Part shown: one piece after another, positions 21,580 to 32,646 of the stretch
Layout: each line of letters begins with the position of its first letter
How positions within the stretch are numbered: the stretch's first letter is position 1
DNA from: Erythrobasidium yunnanense
Lineage: Eukaryota; Basidiomycota; Cystobasidiomycetes; Erythrobasidiales; Erythrobasidiaceae
Assembly: GCA_001600175.1 (NCBI GenBank)
Contig: BCJC01000008.1
Location: 808,781-872,780, forward strand
Direction: 5' to 3'
Length of the DNA stretch: 64,000 nt
The notes under the pieces: model-generated
Told to the model about the DNA's origin: nothing
Seen by the model: only the letters and a program-made list of their open reading frames with translations
Database searches by the model: none
Program-made: the position numbers and the translations under genes

Positions 21580-21747
21580 ATGGCAGGGGAACGGCTCAGC
21601 TGTTATCTCTCGTCCCTGTTGTTGGAAGTAGATCGATCTCCGAGTCACCAAAGCAGGCGTATTCACCGAGCGACTTTCAATTCGAGTCTCACTAAACTGC
21701 AAGCGGTATATCGCTCTCACCCAGATTATCCGCTGGTGCAGTAATTA

Positions 21748-22584
21748 TGGGTTCAGGAAATTTCTCAGCAGGGTTCATCAGGTTGCTGAGCACTTCTGCC
21801 AGCAAGCATCCACTTCGTGCGGCTGCCACAAATTCCAGAGCCGCTGCTGTTTAACAGCGTCGATCGCAGATGCGAACATGAGGCGCCTCGCAAGCACCAT
21901 CACTCCGATCGCGTGCTGTCCGTCCCGGTAGATCGGCTTCCCCAGCAAAGTCAAAAAGGCCCTCAGCGACAGCCAGAAAGAAGAATACAGTCATCACCTA
22001 GATCTGGCAAGTCCAAAAAAGCAGAGAATTTGCGAGGCTAAAGCTGTTGGACCTGGACGGTGGAGACCCATGTAAGCTAATTGTTGACCTCCGCCCAGGC
22101 ACATTGCAGTCTGTTTGGTTTCAGCTGAGACATACATTGTACTCGCTACACAATGGCCGCCGGCGTTGGGCCGAGCGTTAGACGCCCATCTGGCCAAATC
22201 CTGGCAACACGTCATCCTTCCAGGCGCATGTAAGTGTTTGGCCAACAAGCGGGAGGCTCGAGCACCACTGAACTCGGCTCATTCCCGACAACCAAACAAA
22301 CCTTCGTGGCTGTCTGAATTTCGGTAGACTACTCACCCGAATGGTTTTCGAGAATCACTGAAATGCAAGTCTGGTCACGTCTTCTCTACTTTGAGGGTGC
22401 CGACGAGCAGAAACCTCGTTTGAGACTAATTAGGCACTTCATTATTCATCCGAAGTCCGAGCGGTCCCTTCGCCGAACAGATGGCATCGAGTCGCCTGAG
22501 CAACTGTTTTTACAACACCAGGGGATCCCGACTAAGGCTGCCGCCGAGCTGCTGTCTCTTCGTACGAATACAAAGTGTGGGTAG
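21748..22584 (+). other. Coding-like patches, possible decayed or unmodelled gene
   Basis: Three plus-strand stretches look like protein. From the ATG at 21748 there is a start resembling a mitochondrial targeting signal (MGSGNFSAGFIRLLSTSA), which can splice (GTGCGG donor, ATGAG acceptor) into a basic segment to about 21991. Around 22115-22235 there is SAETYIVLATQWPPALG...KSWQHVILPGA. From 22329 to 22584 there is VDYSPEWFSRITEMQVW followed by RLRLIRHFIIHPKSERS. I could not join them into one model with sensible introns and I do not recognise the family. This could be a real gene with odd splicing, a decayed host gene, or chance. Confidence 0.35.
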
Positions 22585-25404
22585 CGGAGCGTACTACACT
22601 GAAATAAAGCAGCTGGACCTCAAGGATCACCACCGTTCGCCAGCCGTAGCTCGGGATGCTGCCGAGTTTTGACGCACTCCATCATTGCCATGACTGCTTG
22701 TCAGTCTCCGGACTGCTCGATCAAAACAGCTTAGGTAGAGCTTACAGGCAGGCACCACAGTCAGTACGAGCGCGCGCGATAAAGACGCTAGGACTGCTCG
22801 ACTCGAAAAGCCTTGACGTCGTACATCATCACGCGGCCTTTCGCTTACGACAGGCGCTCCCTCGAACTGCGCGTTCACGCTATCGCGTATACACAGCGCC
22901 GACTACAGCACTTTGACCCTACTGCCCGATACAGCTCACCGAGCCGCGCCAGAGTAAAGACACGGGCTGTACCCTAGCCCTTGCGTCTGGGTCTTTCCCT
23001 GCGCGCAGAAAGGCAGCTGCTCTGTCGCTGACCTATCGTCAGGATGCAGGGTGCACCCTACAAATTAGTAACGCTGTCAAGTCTGTATACACAAGAGTCT
23101 CACGTTGGTTGTCGCGGCATTTATGTGAGAGCAATCTTCTTTGAAAGCTTCCAGAACACCATACGATGGCCAGAGTTCGTCGGCTGCCAAACGAAGAGAA
23201 CCTCGTACCGCTTTCGTTAATGCTGTCTCAGCAGTCACAATATACAGAACATGGTATTTAATCGTAGTTTTCAACCTGACGAGATGTGAAGGAACCGTCG
23301 CGGAAGACTTCTGACCGTTGCAATTGGAACCTTTTACGACCAGAAGCAAGGACAGTGTGAGGCAAATGGGCAGCTTGGCCAAGCCAGCCACAGAAGCTAG
23401 GGCCAGCCATCTCCCACTGTATGCTTGCCATCGAATCGAAGTCAGCTATGTCGCATCGAGTTCGAGTTTGACAGACAAGCTTCCGTGAGGTGCATGCATA
23501 CCATACTTGAATAGAGGGCTTCTCAAGGTATTATCGTGTTGTCATTAGCAATAGCTGTCTTGTCTCTACAAACTATGAGATGCATTATAGAGCGTCCGGT
23601 TGGATCGGAGCGGGGTAAAACATGCACAACAAATCAGGCCTGTATCGTCATATTGTCGTAGCACCTGCAAGGGCGCTACGAGGCGCTATGCGATACGCAA
23701 CGCTATGTTGCCCCTTGTGTAAGCTCTTCATAGCAGCAAATCCGAAAGTTGGGATCAAGGTATACGAGCAAGGTAGCACCAGCAAGCTTTTTATTGCCAG
23801 TATCTGTACCGTAACGGCTTTCCAGAAACTTGGTAAGCCGGTCATTGACCGTTGAGTGGATTTGTATTCTTTTTCTCTGCCGACGACGCAAAAGAATCTT
23901 GCCGTCATATGTATTGCCTCCTAGTACATGCAACCTTTGGAATGTCAGTAACTGCTGCATGAAGTAATCTGATATAATTAGCGAACGAGATAATGATTCC
24001 CATCGTAAATGTGACTTAGGTTAGGGTCATTGTAGAGAGGAGCGTCTCGGGGCAGAGGCTCCCTGATGACAAGAATTGCTCAAATTCCACAATGTCATGC
24101 GTACAAGATCTGAAGAAAGGAGGCAGAACGAGGCGATCCATGACCCAAATTCATGACTATCTGACGCCCCAATAGATAAACGACCTTAAGCCCCAACATC
24201 TTCAGCGAAGTAATGATCTGACCACCTTCAATTCGAGGAACAAAAAAGATCTTGGCGTAACGTGCATCAACCGCCTTAGGAGCATTGCATCACGCGTTAT
24301 TATCTATCTTCTATCACCAAAAGCTGGTGGCAGACACTTAACTGGAGTTTCAAGTACTGCTAGTGGTCGACGGGACCCGTAAACATTATCAAGGTCACAC
24401 AGTAGAACTGAGCTCACAACGAGTAGTGTACGATGAAGCAAGAGGGGCACAAAGATCACCGGCTGCAAGCCCGGTACAACTGTAATCCTTTCCGAACTTT
24501 TTTTCTCCCAGACACGCTCTTGACAAGATCAATGACCTAAATTGTGGCAGCATACAACAAACAAGTTTCAGGTCTTCAGTACGGAGCATGAAGACAAGGA
24601 ATTTGCAAAAAAAACGCAATTACGAGACAAACTAAAGTGCCAACCGTCGAATGTACCACAGTGCGTTGGTACAAACAATTTGCCTGTGCCTCTTGCCGGT
24701 CTCCTCTGAAGCAAGTCAAAGACTCAGACACAACATCCGACTCCGCATCAGCCAGCAAAGCATCGTGAGTCGCGCTAAGCTGTAGTATCCTGTGGCTCCT
24801 CTGCCCAACGTTCTTGCACCGTCTGACACACGCTGCGGTCTTCTCGCCGACAGCTCATCAAGCCGATGTCTGTATTAGATGCGGTCACAGTGTCGCACAC
24901 CCTGACCTGACTACTTTAAAAGGTTTAAGAGTATAGGTTCTCGATAGACCGGCTGTTCTACGGTCTCTGAGTGACATTAAAGATGTGGCTTTGTAAGGTC
25001 AGTGGTCTAGCGATTGTGAGCCACTAGTACTTTGGTGGGCAGTTATGTCTGTCCAATTATATTCTCAAGATCAATTGTGCGTTGACAGCGCCTCATACAG
25101 ACATGCATTAATAACACGGCTAGCTCCTGCAGATGCTGCGCGACAATGATATGGCCTAACTTACCAATCACGAGCCCGAACATCGTAGGGCAGGCCTGCA
25201 AGACCCCTGGTTCCCATCTTTATTGAATGTCGTACAATGCTCATTAGTGATTATCGTTGCGCTATGATAGAGTCAGACTTATCCCCCTAATTGTTTATGC
25301 TGTTTGCTGAAGGGCTGCAGGCCGCAAGTCCGAGCTAGGCACGTTCCCTCAGACGCTCTTCAGCACAATATCGCTGCCCAAGCATCTAACTTGTTCTTAT
25401 CAGA

Positions 25405-25490
25405 ATCTGCTTCAAGTGCCCAGCACAAATGACATAATGTTGCTGAAGATATTACTAACCTGCTTCAAGTCTTCAGCACAGATGGCATGA
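25405..25490. repeat. Imperfect tandem duplication, about 54-bp period
   Basis: The segment beginning CTGCTTCAAGTGCCCAGCAC near 25406 recurs about 54 bp later as CTGCTTCAAGTCTTCAGCAC near 25460, followed in both by AAATGACAT/AGATGGCAT-like sequence. A weaker related piece (CTCTTCAGCACAATATC) lies near 25358. It sits just outside the 3' side of the minus-strand copia fossil, so it may be part of that element's end. Confidence 0.45.
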
Positions 25491-25537
25491 AGAAAAGAAG
25501 CCTCCGATACAACGCAAACTCTACAAGCACAAGTCCG

Positions 25538-26400
25538 CTACTTGCCCGACCGTCGAACGTCAACCGTTGGACTTGAAACACTCCCACTGAAATTGGGCTT
25601 CGGGAGATTGAGCGCATCGCGATGGAAGAGGAAATTATCAAGAGAAAGAGGTTTGGTGAGCATGTCTGCGTAATTATGTTCGGATTGTACGTATGTGAGC
25701 TTGATAGCATGGGAAGAGACGAGATCTTGGATGTAGTGATAGCGGAAGTCTATGTGCTCGGTAGAATCATGAGACGACCGATTTTCAGCCATTTTGATTG
25801 CAGAGTGATTCTTGCTGAAAAGTTCGGTGGGTAAAGTGAGGATAGATGACTTTCTCATCGATGCGAGACACCCATGTTACCATACGAGATCGCGAGCTGC
25901 ATCGTCGATTGCCACTTCTGCCGTAGAACGAGACTCAACGCCTTGTTTCTTGCTTCTCCGTGCGATAACTCCTCCGTTATACTTTACGATCTTTCCCGTA
26001 GTAGATTTGCGTGTAATCAAGCACGCATTAAAGTCTGCATCTACGGAAGCTTGCAGCCCTTCCGGAGTCCCGCCTAGCTGCAAGCCGATGTCCCTCGTTC
26101 CAGAAACGTATCGGAGTAACCTTGCAGATTTCGAAATGGTTTTGAGTCCACTTGTTGGTCAGAGAAGACATCTTGTTGACTGCGAACGCGAGATCTGGTC
26201 GAGTCACTGTTGCGAGATACTGCAAGCTGCCTGTGAGTCTCGGTGGGGTAGATGAGAGGCTGCGTCGATCTTCGCCTGTTCAGGCTCGACCAGCTGACTA
26301 GCGATGGGCGGTGACGTTGAAATAGAATGTCAGCGGGATTGAAGCATATTGAAGCGTTCGAGAGTACGCAGCATCTACTGATACAATCTAGAGACAACGT
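25538..26400 (-). mobile_element. Ty1/copia retrotransposon fossil (end of reverse transcriptase, RNase H)
   Basis: Minus-strand segments match the late part of a copia pol polyprotein in the expected order from high to low coordinate: the post-RT block with LQYLATVTRPDLAFAVNKMS, then the RNase H region with LQASVDADFNACL, RKSTTGKIV and SRSTAEVA, then STEHIDFRYHYIQD and HNYADMLTKPL close to the pol C-terminus. It is broken in several places and the earlier domains are not recognisable. I found no flanking LTRs or target-site duplication. Extensive decay and lack of ends suggest an old insertion. Confidence 0.85.
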
Positions 26401-27299
26401 TCCGGTCGGTCGCGATGGATTGCCATCGCAAGGAAATCCTTGATTGCACCTTGATTCAGCGGGACCAGTTACAAAGCCTTTTGTGTCGAGTTCAGCTTGC
26501 TGCTCGAGTTCCTAGAATTCAGCGCCGATGTCAGGCAGCCTTCCTCCTAGTTGCGAAAAGACTCAACGTGCGCAAAATGATCGCCTCGTCTGCATTCTCC
26601 TCCATGTCAGTGTCAATAAGACGGCCACGTCCATCATCAACGACTATTCTTCTACGAGAAAGGAGGCCCGTACCTATTTGTTGGACGTTCTGGACGGACA
26701 GATACTGGTACAACAATCTCGCAGGACTACGAGAAGTGTGATAGTGGATGTAACAAGTCGTTCATGGAATTTCTCGCAAGTTCCAGGCTACGTGACGAAA
26801 TTTGAATGCGCGAGGTGTTGATCTGCTACATTGTCGCTGTTGTCATCTTGTTGGAAAGACACCATTGTTGAAAAGTGCCGCCAACCTTTCCATCCAAAGT
26901 TCTCCATCAGTCAAGCTCGAGTGCGTATTCGACCAACCTCTCGCTGCGAGAACGACAATCTTCCCTCCCCACTCGCGGTCAACAGACCGACAAGAAAGGA
27001 CGATGGGGAAAGGGATGGGAAGAAGGAACCTTATCGCGATTGATGCTTGATCTGCAAAGAAAATCTGAACTACCGACGGATAAGTGTCGACAACCCCAGA
27101 AAAAGTGCTACAACGCGACACCACTTGCTAGGCTTCTCAAGCTAGAGATCAGGATCAGAACTAAGCTTCAGCCTTGATTGTTTATCACAAAAAGACCACG
27201 ACAGAAATGTACACTCTGTTCATAGCAGTCGCACCACTCATTCCCCTCTTCACGCGTCCGGAATGGTTGCCGACACTGGAGGCACTGTTGGTATGACTC

Positions 27300-27650
27300 C
27301 AGACACTTCCCACCCTTTCTGAACATCGCGTAGTGTCCAGCCAGACCGTCAGAGTTGGCGACAACAATATTGTCTTAGTAAAAGGTGCTGACAGCGTTGG
27401 CTTTGTCGAGAAGAATAATCGGAGTCCTTCACATTCCCGCGATCGCATGCAATTTGCTACCCATTCGTGCTTTCACATCGAAAAGTGCGACGAACCAGAT
27501 TTCACAAGGTATTCGAGCTCTTACGTGGTTCTCATTGCTTTCGCTGCCTGCTCTGTGTACACAGCGCCTTTCGTTCGACCCCAAAGTCAGCCAAAGTCAG
27601 CACGTTCATTGGAGTCTCCGGGACAAGACCACTCGCACCTGGGGCCAAAG
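27300..27650 (+). mobile_element. Ty1/copia fossil fragment (region between protease and integrase)
   Basis: On the plus strand, opposite to the fossil at 25.5-26.4 kb, short segments resemble the stretch after the copia protease and before integrase: VRVGDNNIVLVKGADSVGF, then VLHIPAIACNLLPIRAFTS. The element is clearly broken and only a few hundred bases can be assigned. No LTRs are visible. The orientation shows it is either a separate insertion or part of an element that has been inverted. Confidence 0.6.
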
Positions 27651-30531
27651 TTAAGTTTTTTGCACCCAATTGTGTGCAATTTACACTCGCGGAGGCTGAA
27701 TGCGTACTGCAAAAGTTAGGTGCAAGCAGTCTGTATGTGGCTACTTTTCGAGAGCAAATTCTATCCTGGTGCTAGGACTTTTTGTCCCGGTGTCTTTGAC
27801 GAAGAATTCCGCGCTACGACCCAACGGCAACTTAGCAATCATCGAGGTTCATGGGGTGAGCTTGCAGTATCTATCTGCTGTGAGCTAACTCGTCACGCTG
27901 GACTCTACTTTTGCACTTCAGTGCAGGTAATCCGGCTTTGATGGAGACTTCCTTTCATCCAGTATCTTCTTTCTTGCGCAATCACGGGCTAGGCACAGCT
28001 GATTGTGAGATGTCTAACAGCTACGACATCGCAGATACCAAGGGCAATCTGTTCGCAATGGCCAAGCGCAGCCTTTAACACAGTTGCGCTGTTTGCAAAG
28101 CATCTGCTACTTACAAAGGTCATGTCTTACTACGGTACGCAAATAAAAGTGCATTCACGCTTCAATATATTGACCCAGTGACTCCTTGCTCGAATCGACA
28201 GCAATCTTACTGTAGATACTTTACAGCTGCCACACTGAACTGACTGATGTCTTTCTGTCGACACCATATCGCACGTGGGACCTCTCATGCAAGAGTCAAG
28301 TGCAATCGTGTATGGCTGCAGAACTCAGGCTGAGGGTCACAGGGTAAGTTTAGTGAGCTTGGCAATTACCACTAAATCTGATCATTATGAACCTTTCTTT
28401 TGTTTGCTGATGTGTTTGCGCGCAGCCGATATGCTTTGCAAAAGACCTCGGACTGATGCCTAGACTCAACATAGAAACGAAACGACCACGCTTGCGGTCG
28501 AATCACATTATTACGCTCAGAGTAGCCGAGATTCCTCCGCTCAAAGCTACTTGATGGGCGACGGTATTTTTTTTCTTTACGATACACAAGGTAAGTGTAG
28601 TTTTGGAAATGAATGCATCAGAAACCCTATCTAACCCTTGATGTTGTCACGACTGGAGCAAACAAACCCTGATCAACTGGTTCGCACTAGACGCTAGGCT
28701 ACACGATGGTCAGAGTTCTTGAGATACCGGCCAGGCTGGCTATGTTCAGCACTTTGGCATCTTCCTCTGCCGTGTTCGTCACCGCGATGCAATGCATCCG
28801 CTGGCGCCTGCGCTCGTATACGCTGCTCCTTCGCGTCGCTAGTTGACTGCAAAACTACAGCTTGTTCACTACATAGCGTATCACAAAAGAGGATTTGAAA
28901 GGCTGCGAAGTGAACATGACTGAAAGCTCGTACAACTCGAATGACCTACGCAAAACATGTAATCTCAGTAATTATGAGAAAGGATTATGGGTATTACGGG
29001 CATAAGACAATAGAGAAGAGGAATATAAAACGTGATTGAGTCGACACTCTAGCGTATCTGGCATCTGAGTCTCTGACAGCTGTCCTGTGCCTGTACACAA
29101 TCTGCTCGAGGTTTCTTGCCATATAAGGGAAAGTTGACCGCTTGCGGACCATTAGCGGTTTGAATGATTATCAATCTTTAGACCTTAGCGGACATGTATT
29201 GCGTTGGGGCAAAGGTATAAATCTGGAATATCTGTATATCGGCGCTCCTTGTCTTATATTCGAGCCGTTAAGTCAAATCGGAGATAATTTTCTCTAGAGT
29301 TTAGGTAAGTAGCCAGAGTGAACTCTGGCCAATAAAACTTTCTGCACTCTACTAGTGAGGGTGTAGTACTGTGGACTCTCAGCTACCTTGCCTGTACTTA
29401 AGATATAACTTGAATGCACTATGGTAGGCGCGACATGCACTAGTCACTCTCGGCTAATAGAATTTGAAGAGCCCTGCCATGACTTTCCGAGCAGGCGAAA
29501 CAAAGCACCGACTGGAAAGCTATAGACCGCAACTTCAGGGCTCTTCGAGCAAAAACGCGCTGTCTGCTAAGCTGTTCATGGTGGCTCGCTCGCTGGCAGT
29601 ACTAGAGCAAATATACATCGCGAAATACCATACGATATCGAGACGCAGCACAAATACCATTCCAGCCGAAGGATTGATTGCTTTGATTGCTTTGTTTTAC
29701 AGGCAATTTACTATACAATGGTTCATTTGACAGCATCGTTGCGCTTTTGAGTATTTCACGTATTCGCTCTGGTACATCTACTTACGGGTAGTGCATAGAA
29801 GGTGAACTTCGGAGGTCCAATATAGTTGTTAAGTTTCAATCTTGGCGGAGAGTGTAAATTAGCCTGCTAGATCTCGTTCATTGTCTAAATCGACTGAAAT
29901 TGGATGATGCCCTGACACTAGCATCTGCGAGAATGCTCGGTTGTGGAGCTCGGTCGAGTTTGACACTTTTGCGTTACTAGTCGGATAGCTAGGCATCTGG
30001 TGTGGACATCACAGACCCCCAGAGCCGGAATGGGCTATCAAGCAACTGCACACCCGTCCTGCCGACAGAGCGAGATTGTTAGAGCTGGTATCAATTACTA
30101 AATTGTTGCCGATGCCGCATAAGAAGTTGGCTTCGTGGTCATTGGATCGATGTATAATTGCAGACCGCTGGCCAGAAATCTGCTGTGTGCATCGCTCTCA
30201 TCAGGATTATGCGGGCGTTGTGGAAATTAGCCAAGAAGTAGAATGTATATCGTAGGCATTCGGCAGCAAGCTCAAGCGTTGTCTGAGACAAGACTCCAGG
30301 AAGGCATGGTACGAAACTTGGTCTTGCGCACGGATCCTCTCTGGCGTTCACACGCGTTCAACATGCGGTCAACGCTAGACCATGCAGACTAGACGGGATC
30401 CAGCTTTCGTTTGGAACAATCTGTTCTGACTGGCACCTTGCGCAGAGACGAGATCCCCGAGAGTCTGCTTGGCCAAATTGCATTGCAGGATCTTGACGGA
30501 GCTGCGACACAGAATCGCTCGAGTACGAACA

Positions 30532-31296
30532 ATGTCCACTCTTGGTGCATCGGATAACGATGTCGCTGTTGAGTCTCGCTCTCATGAGCCTGTCGATGAC
30601 TCTCGTGCGGCTCTGCAGAACGTCGCGAATGCGGCGCTGGCTCGATCTGCTCAGCCGCAAGTCGCCAACAGCGAGTCGGATGGGCTGCTGTCTCTCGACC
30701 TCCGACTACCCTTCTACCGATGTTTGGACTCTATGCTGTCTCGACCGCTGTCGAACGATATCGAAAGAACGCGTGCGATGGCAACCCTTGCGACTCTCGA
30801 AGTGCTGTTGAGCAATGCCCTACACAAAGGTGTTTCTGGTCCACTGGAATTGAAGTATCTGCAAATCAAGGTTTCCAATCCTGCGATCAGAACAAAGCTG
30901 GGCCTAGACACCAAGCAGCATACTGAAGGTACAGGTGCCCCTGCGTTGGATTGGCTGCATCTCTGTGGATGGAGGTCAGAACAGCTCTCCTTCCGCAAGT
31001 AGCGCACTTTATCGATGCATTTTTTTCCCAGGCATTTGGTCAAGGACTTCCAGGAATACTGTAGTTTTCCCGAGGGCCCGTCAGATCTTCGTTTACAAGA
31101 GCTCCGTACGGGTCTGGTCTTGCTCACTGAGCGTCTTACGCGAGAAAGAGAGCATGCGGAATCCAAGGAGGCCCGCAGAAAGCTCGCCCAAGCAGACGAG
31201 GACAGCAGAAAGGAAAGAGCTCTATTGCAGTACAAGGAAGATCGGCAGAATAAGCGTGACCGAGATTCTAGGGGGAAGCATGTGCATTTGGCTTAA
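30532..31296 (+). CDS. PUB-domain protein
   Basis: Exons 30532-30974 and 31032-31296 give 235 residues. Residues about 65-150 look like a PUB domain, the module that binds the C-terminus of the AAA ATPase p97/Cdc48 in peptide:N-glycanase, UBXN6 and HOIP: LPFYRCLDSML near the start, then RAMATLATLEVLLSNAL, LELKYLQIKVSNPAIRTKLG, and WLHLCGWR/HLVKDF across the intron. The C-terminal 75 residues are highly charged and predicted coiled coil (LTERLTREREHAESKEARRK). No transglutaminase or UBX domain follows, so it is a stand-alone adaptor. A role at Cdc48 is inferred from the domain alone. The start is the ATG at 30532 (MSTLGASD); an ATG at 30469 is in frame but in a poorer context. Confidence 0.75.
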
Positions 31297-31397
31297 ATAC
31301 GTCTTTGCGACTCATCGGTCTCTATACGATGTGCTTACAACATCAAGTTACCAATCAAATACTAGCTCACTTAGGGTCAACAACATGATGAAGTCTT

Positions 31398-32311
31398 TCA
31401 CAACCCAATCTCCTGCGAATCCACAGTGATATCTCGGATCAGGTCGGCAATTGCAGCATCCCTGCTCGGTACGCCGGAGGAATGCTGCGTATCAGAATTA
31501 ATGACGGTGGAACTACTGAGCTGTGTAGCATGTATCAGTATCGTTACAAGCACCTCTGAAAGCTCAATGCGAACACGAACCTGGTGCCAGAGAGGTCTAG
31601 GAGGTGCCGGTCGCCCCTCGCCGCTCTCTTCTTCGCCCGAGTCGCTGTCGGTGTCCGGTGTGCCTAATCTAGCCTGTTGTCCGGTCTTAAGCGAGCTTCC
31701 AGTAACGTGCTTGCCAGGCTTTTGGGCAGAGGAATGCTCTCGCTTGATAGAAGGACTAGGCTGAAGGGGCTGAAGAGCAGAGTAAGCAAGACCGAAATAA
31801 GTCTGCATCAGGCCAGACCTCAACTTACGGAGTGGGCAATCCTTTGCACAGACTTGACGTTAGAGACAGGTGTGGGAGGATGTTTGGGGGGAACAGGCTT
31901 GAAAGCAGAAGTGGGCCTGCGAGTTGGAGAAGGTGTGCCTTTCAAGTACCTCCGAGTCGTGGGTGTAGCGCTATCTACCAGCAGATGTTCCCACTCTTCT
32001 ATGCTAGGCTGGAAATTGGCTGGAGGCTCTAGTTGCGGATGGCGGCTATAATCGGCATAGCCTTCCATCGAGCGCGCACAGTGTATTCTGAGGAGATAGT
32101 TGTTGGTGGCCTCATTGCGAGGGAAGGAATCGAAAGCCGTGATGCCGGTTTCGAAGAAGGGCTGAAAGAGGGCTGTCGCGATTGCTTCAACCTGGGCAAT
32201 ACGCTCCACGGAGTCCATATCGCTGGCTGTATCGTAAACAGGCTCGAATGTTTGTAGGTCATGCCAATCCATCGATTCGAGCCATGACATGTTGGCGGAC
32301 AGCTCTACCAT
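31398..32311 (-). CDS. Unrecognised protein
   Basis: Exons 32311-31829 and 31769-31398 give 284 residues with a clean GTAAGT...CTTCAG intron (59 nt) in phase 0. The first 110 residues look folded (WLESMDWHDLQTFEPVYD, VEAIATALFQPFFETG, NNYLLRIHCARSM). A Pro/Ser/Thr-rich basic linker follows (TPTTRRYLKGTPSPTRRPTS) and then a final globular-looking segment (WHQVRVRIELSEVLVTILI). The ATG at 32311 is directly preceded by TTTCCAG, so an upstream exon is possible; an alternative start is 32290. It ends about 100 bp from the convergent PUB gene. I know no family for it. Confidence 0.6.
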
Positions 32312-32646
32312 CTGGAAACCGATTGGAGGGGATGCCGGCTCCTGGATATTGTGTAAGAATATTGTTGAGATTGAGTATATGCTACGGCGACTGTCTGCGA
32401 ACGCGTTGCTTCGATTTCAGCTCGCCAGCTAGATAGATCCCTCTGACGGCATCCAGTCGAAACGCGGTGAATTGGCTGGCGCTGTGTCGTACTCCTAACG
32501 TTGTGGTTACTGCATCTGTATCTCGTCGCAGCTGTCCGCCTGCTTGATGTTGCTAGTTGATGGAAATCCGACTTAGAGATATTTCGAGTTTGCCGGCGTC
32601 AGTCAGGCTTTTCCCCATCACTTTTTTGCAAACGACGACGACGAGG
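32312..32646. promoter_or_regulatory. Divergent intergenic region upstream of UTP5
   Basis: 335 bp between start codons. At about 32567 it reads TCCGACTTAG, followed 5 bases later by TTTCGAG. This is a partial copy of the element found upstream of PIS1 (CGACTTAGCCGTTTTCGAG) and RPC2, here about 76 bp before the UTP5 ATG. Confidence 0.35.

Larger units (their letters stand above)
22590..30531. other. Gene-free island of about 8 kb with transposon fossils
   Basis: No ATG-started frame here exceeds about 150 codons and none matches a conserved host gene, in sharp contrast to the rest of the window, where gaps are under 1 kb. Base composition is visibly more A+T-rich than the neighbouring genes from about 23 kb on. 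The only recognisable content is two broken Ty1/copia segments and a short tandem duplication, listed separately. No tRNA, satellite array or telomere-type repeat was seen. The island is flanked by SNU13 and the PUB-domain gene. It may be a small regional centromere, a silent heterochromatic patch, or simply a transposon graveyard. Confidence 0.6.

Noticed and set aside
22590-30531. tRNA genes or rDNA in the gene-poor island
   Set aside because: No B-box-like GGTTCGAATCC sequence or cloverleaf-forming stretch was found by eye on either strand.
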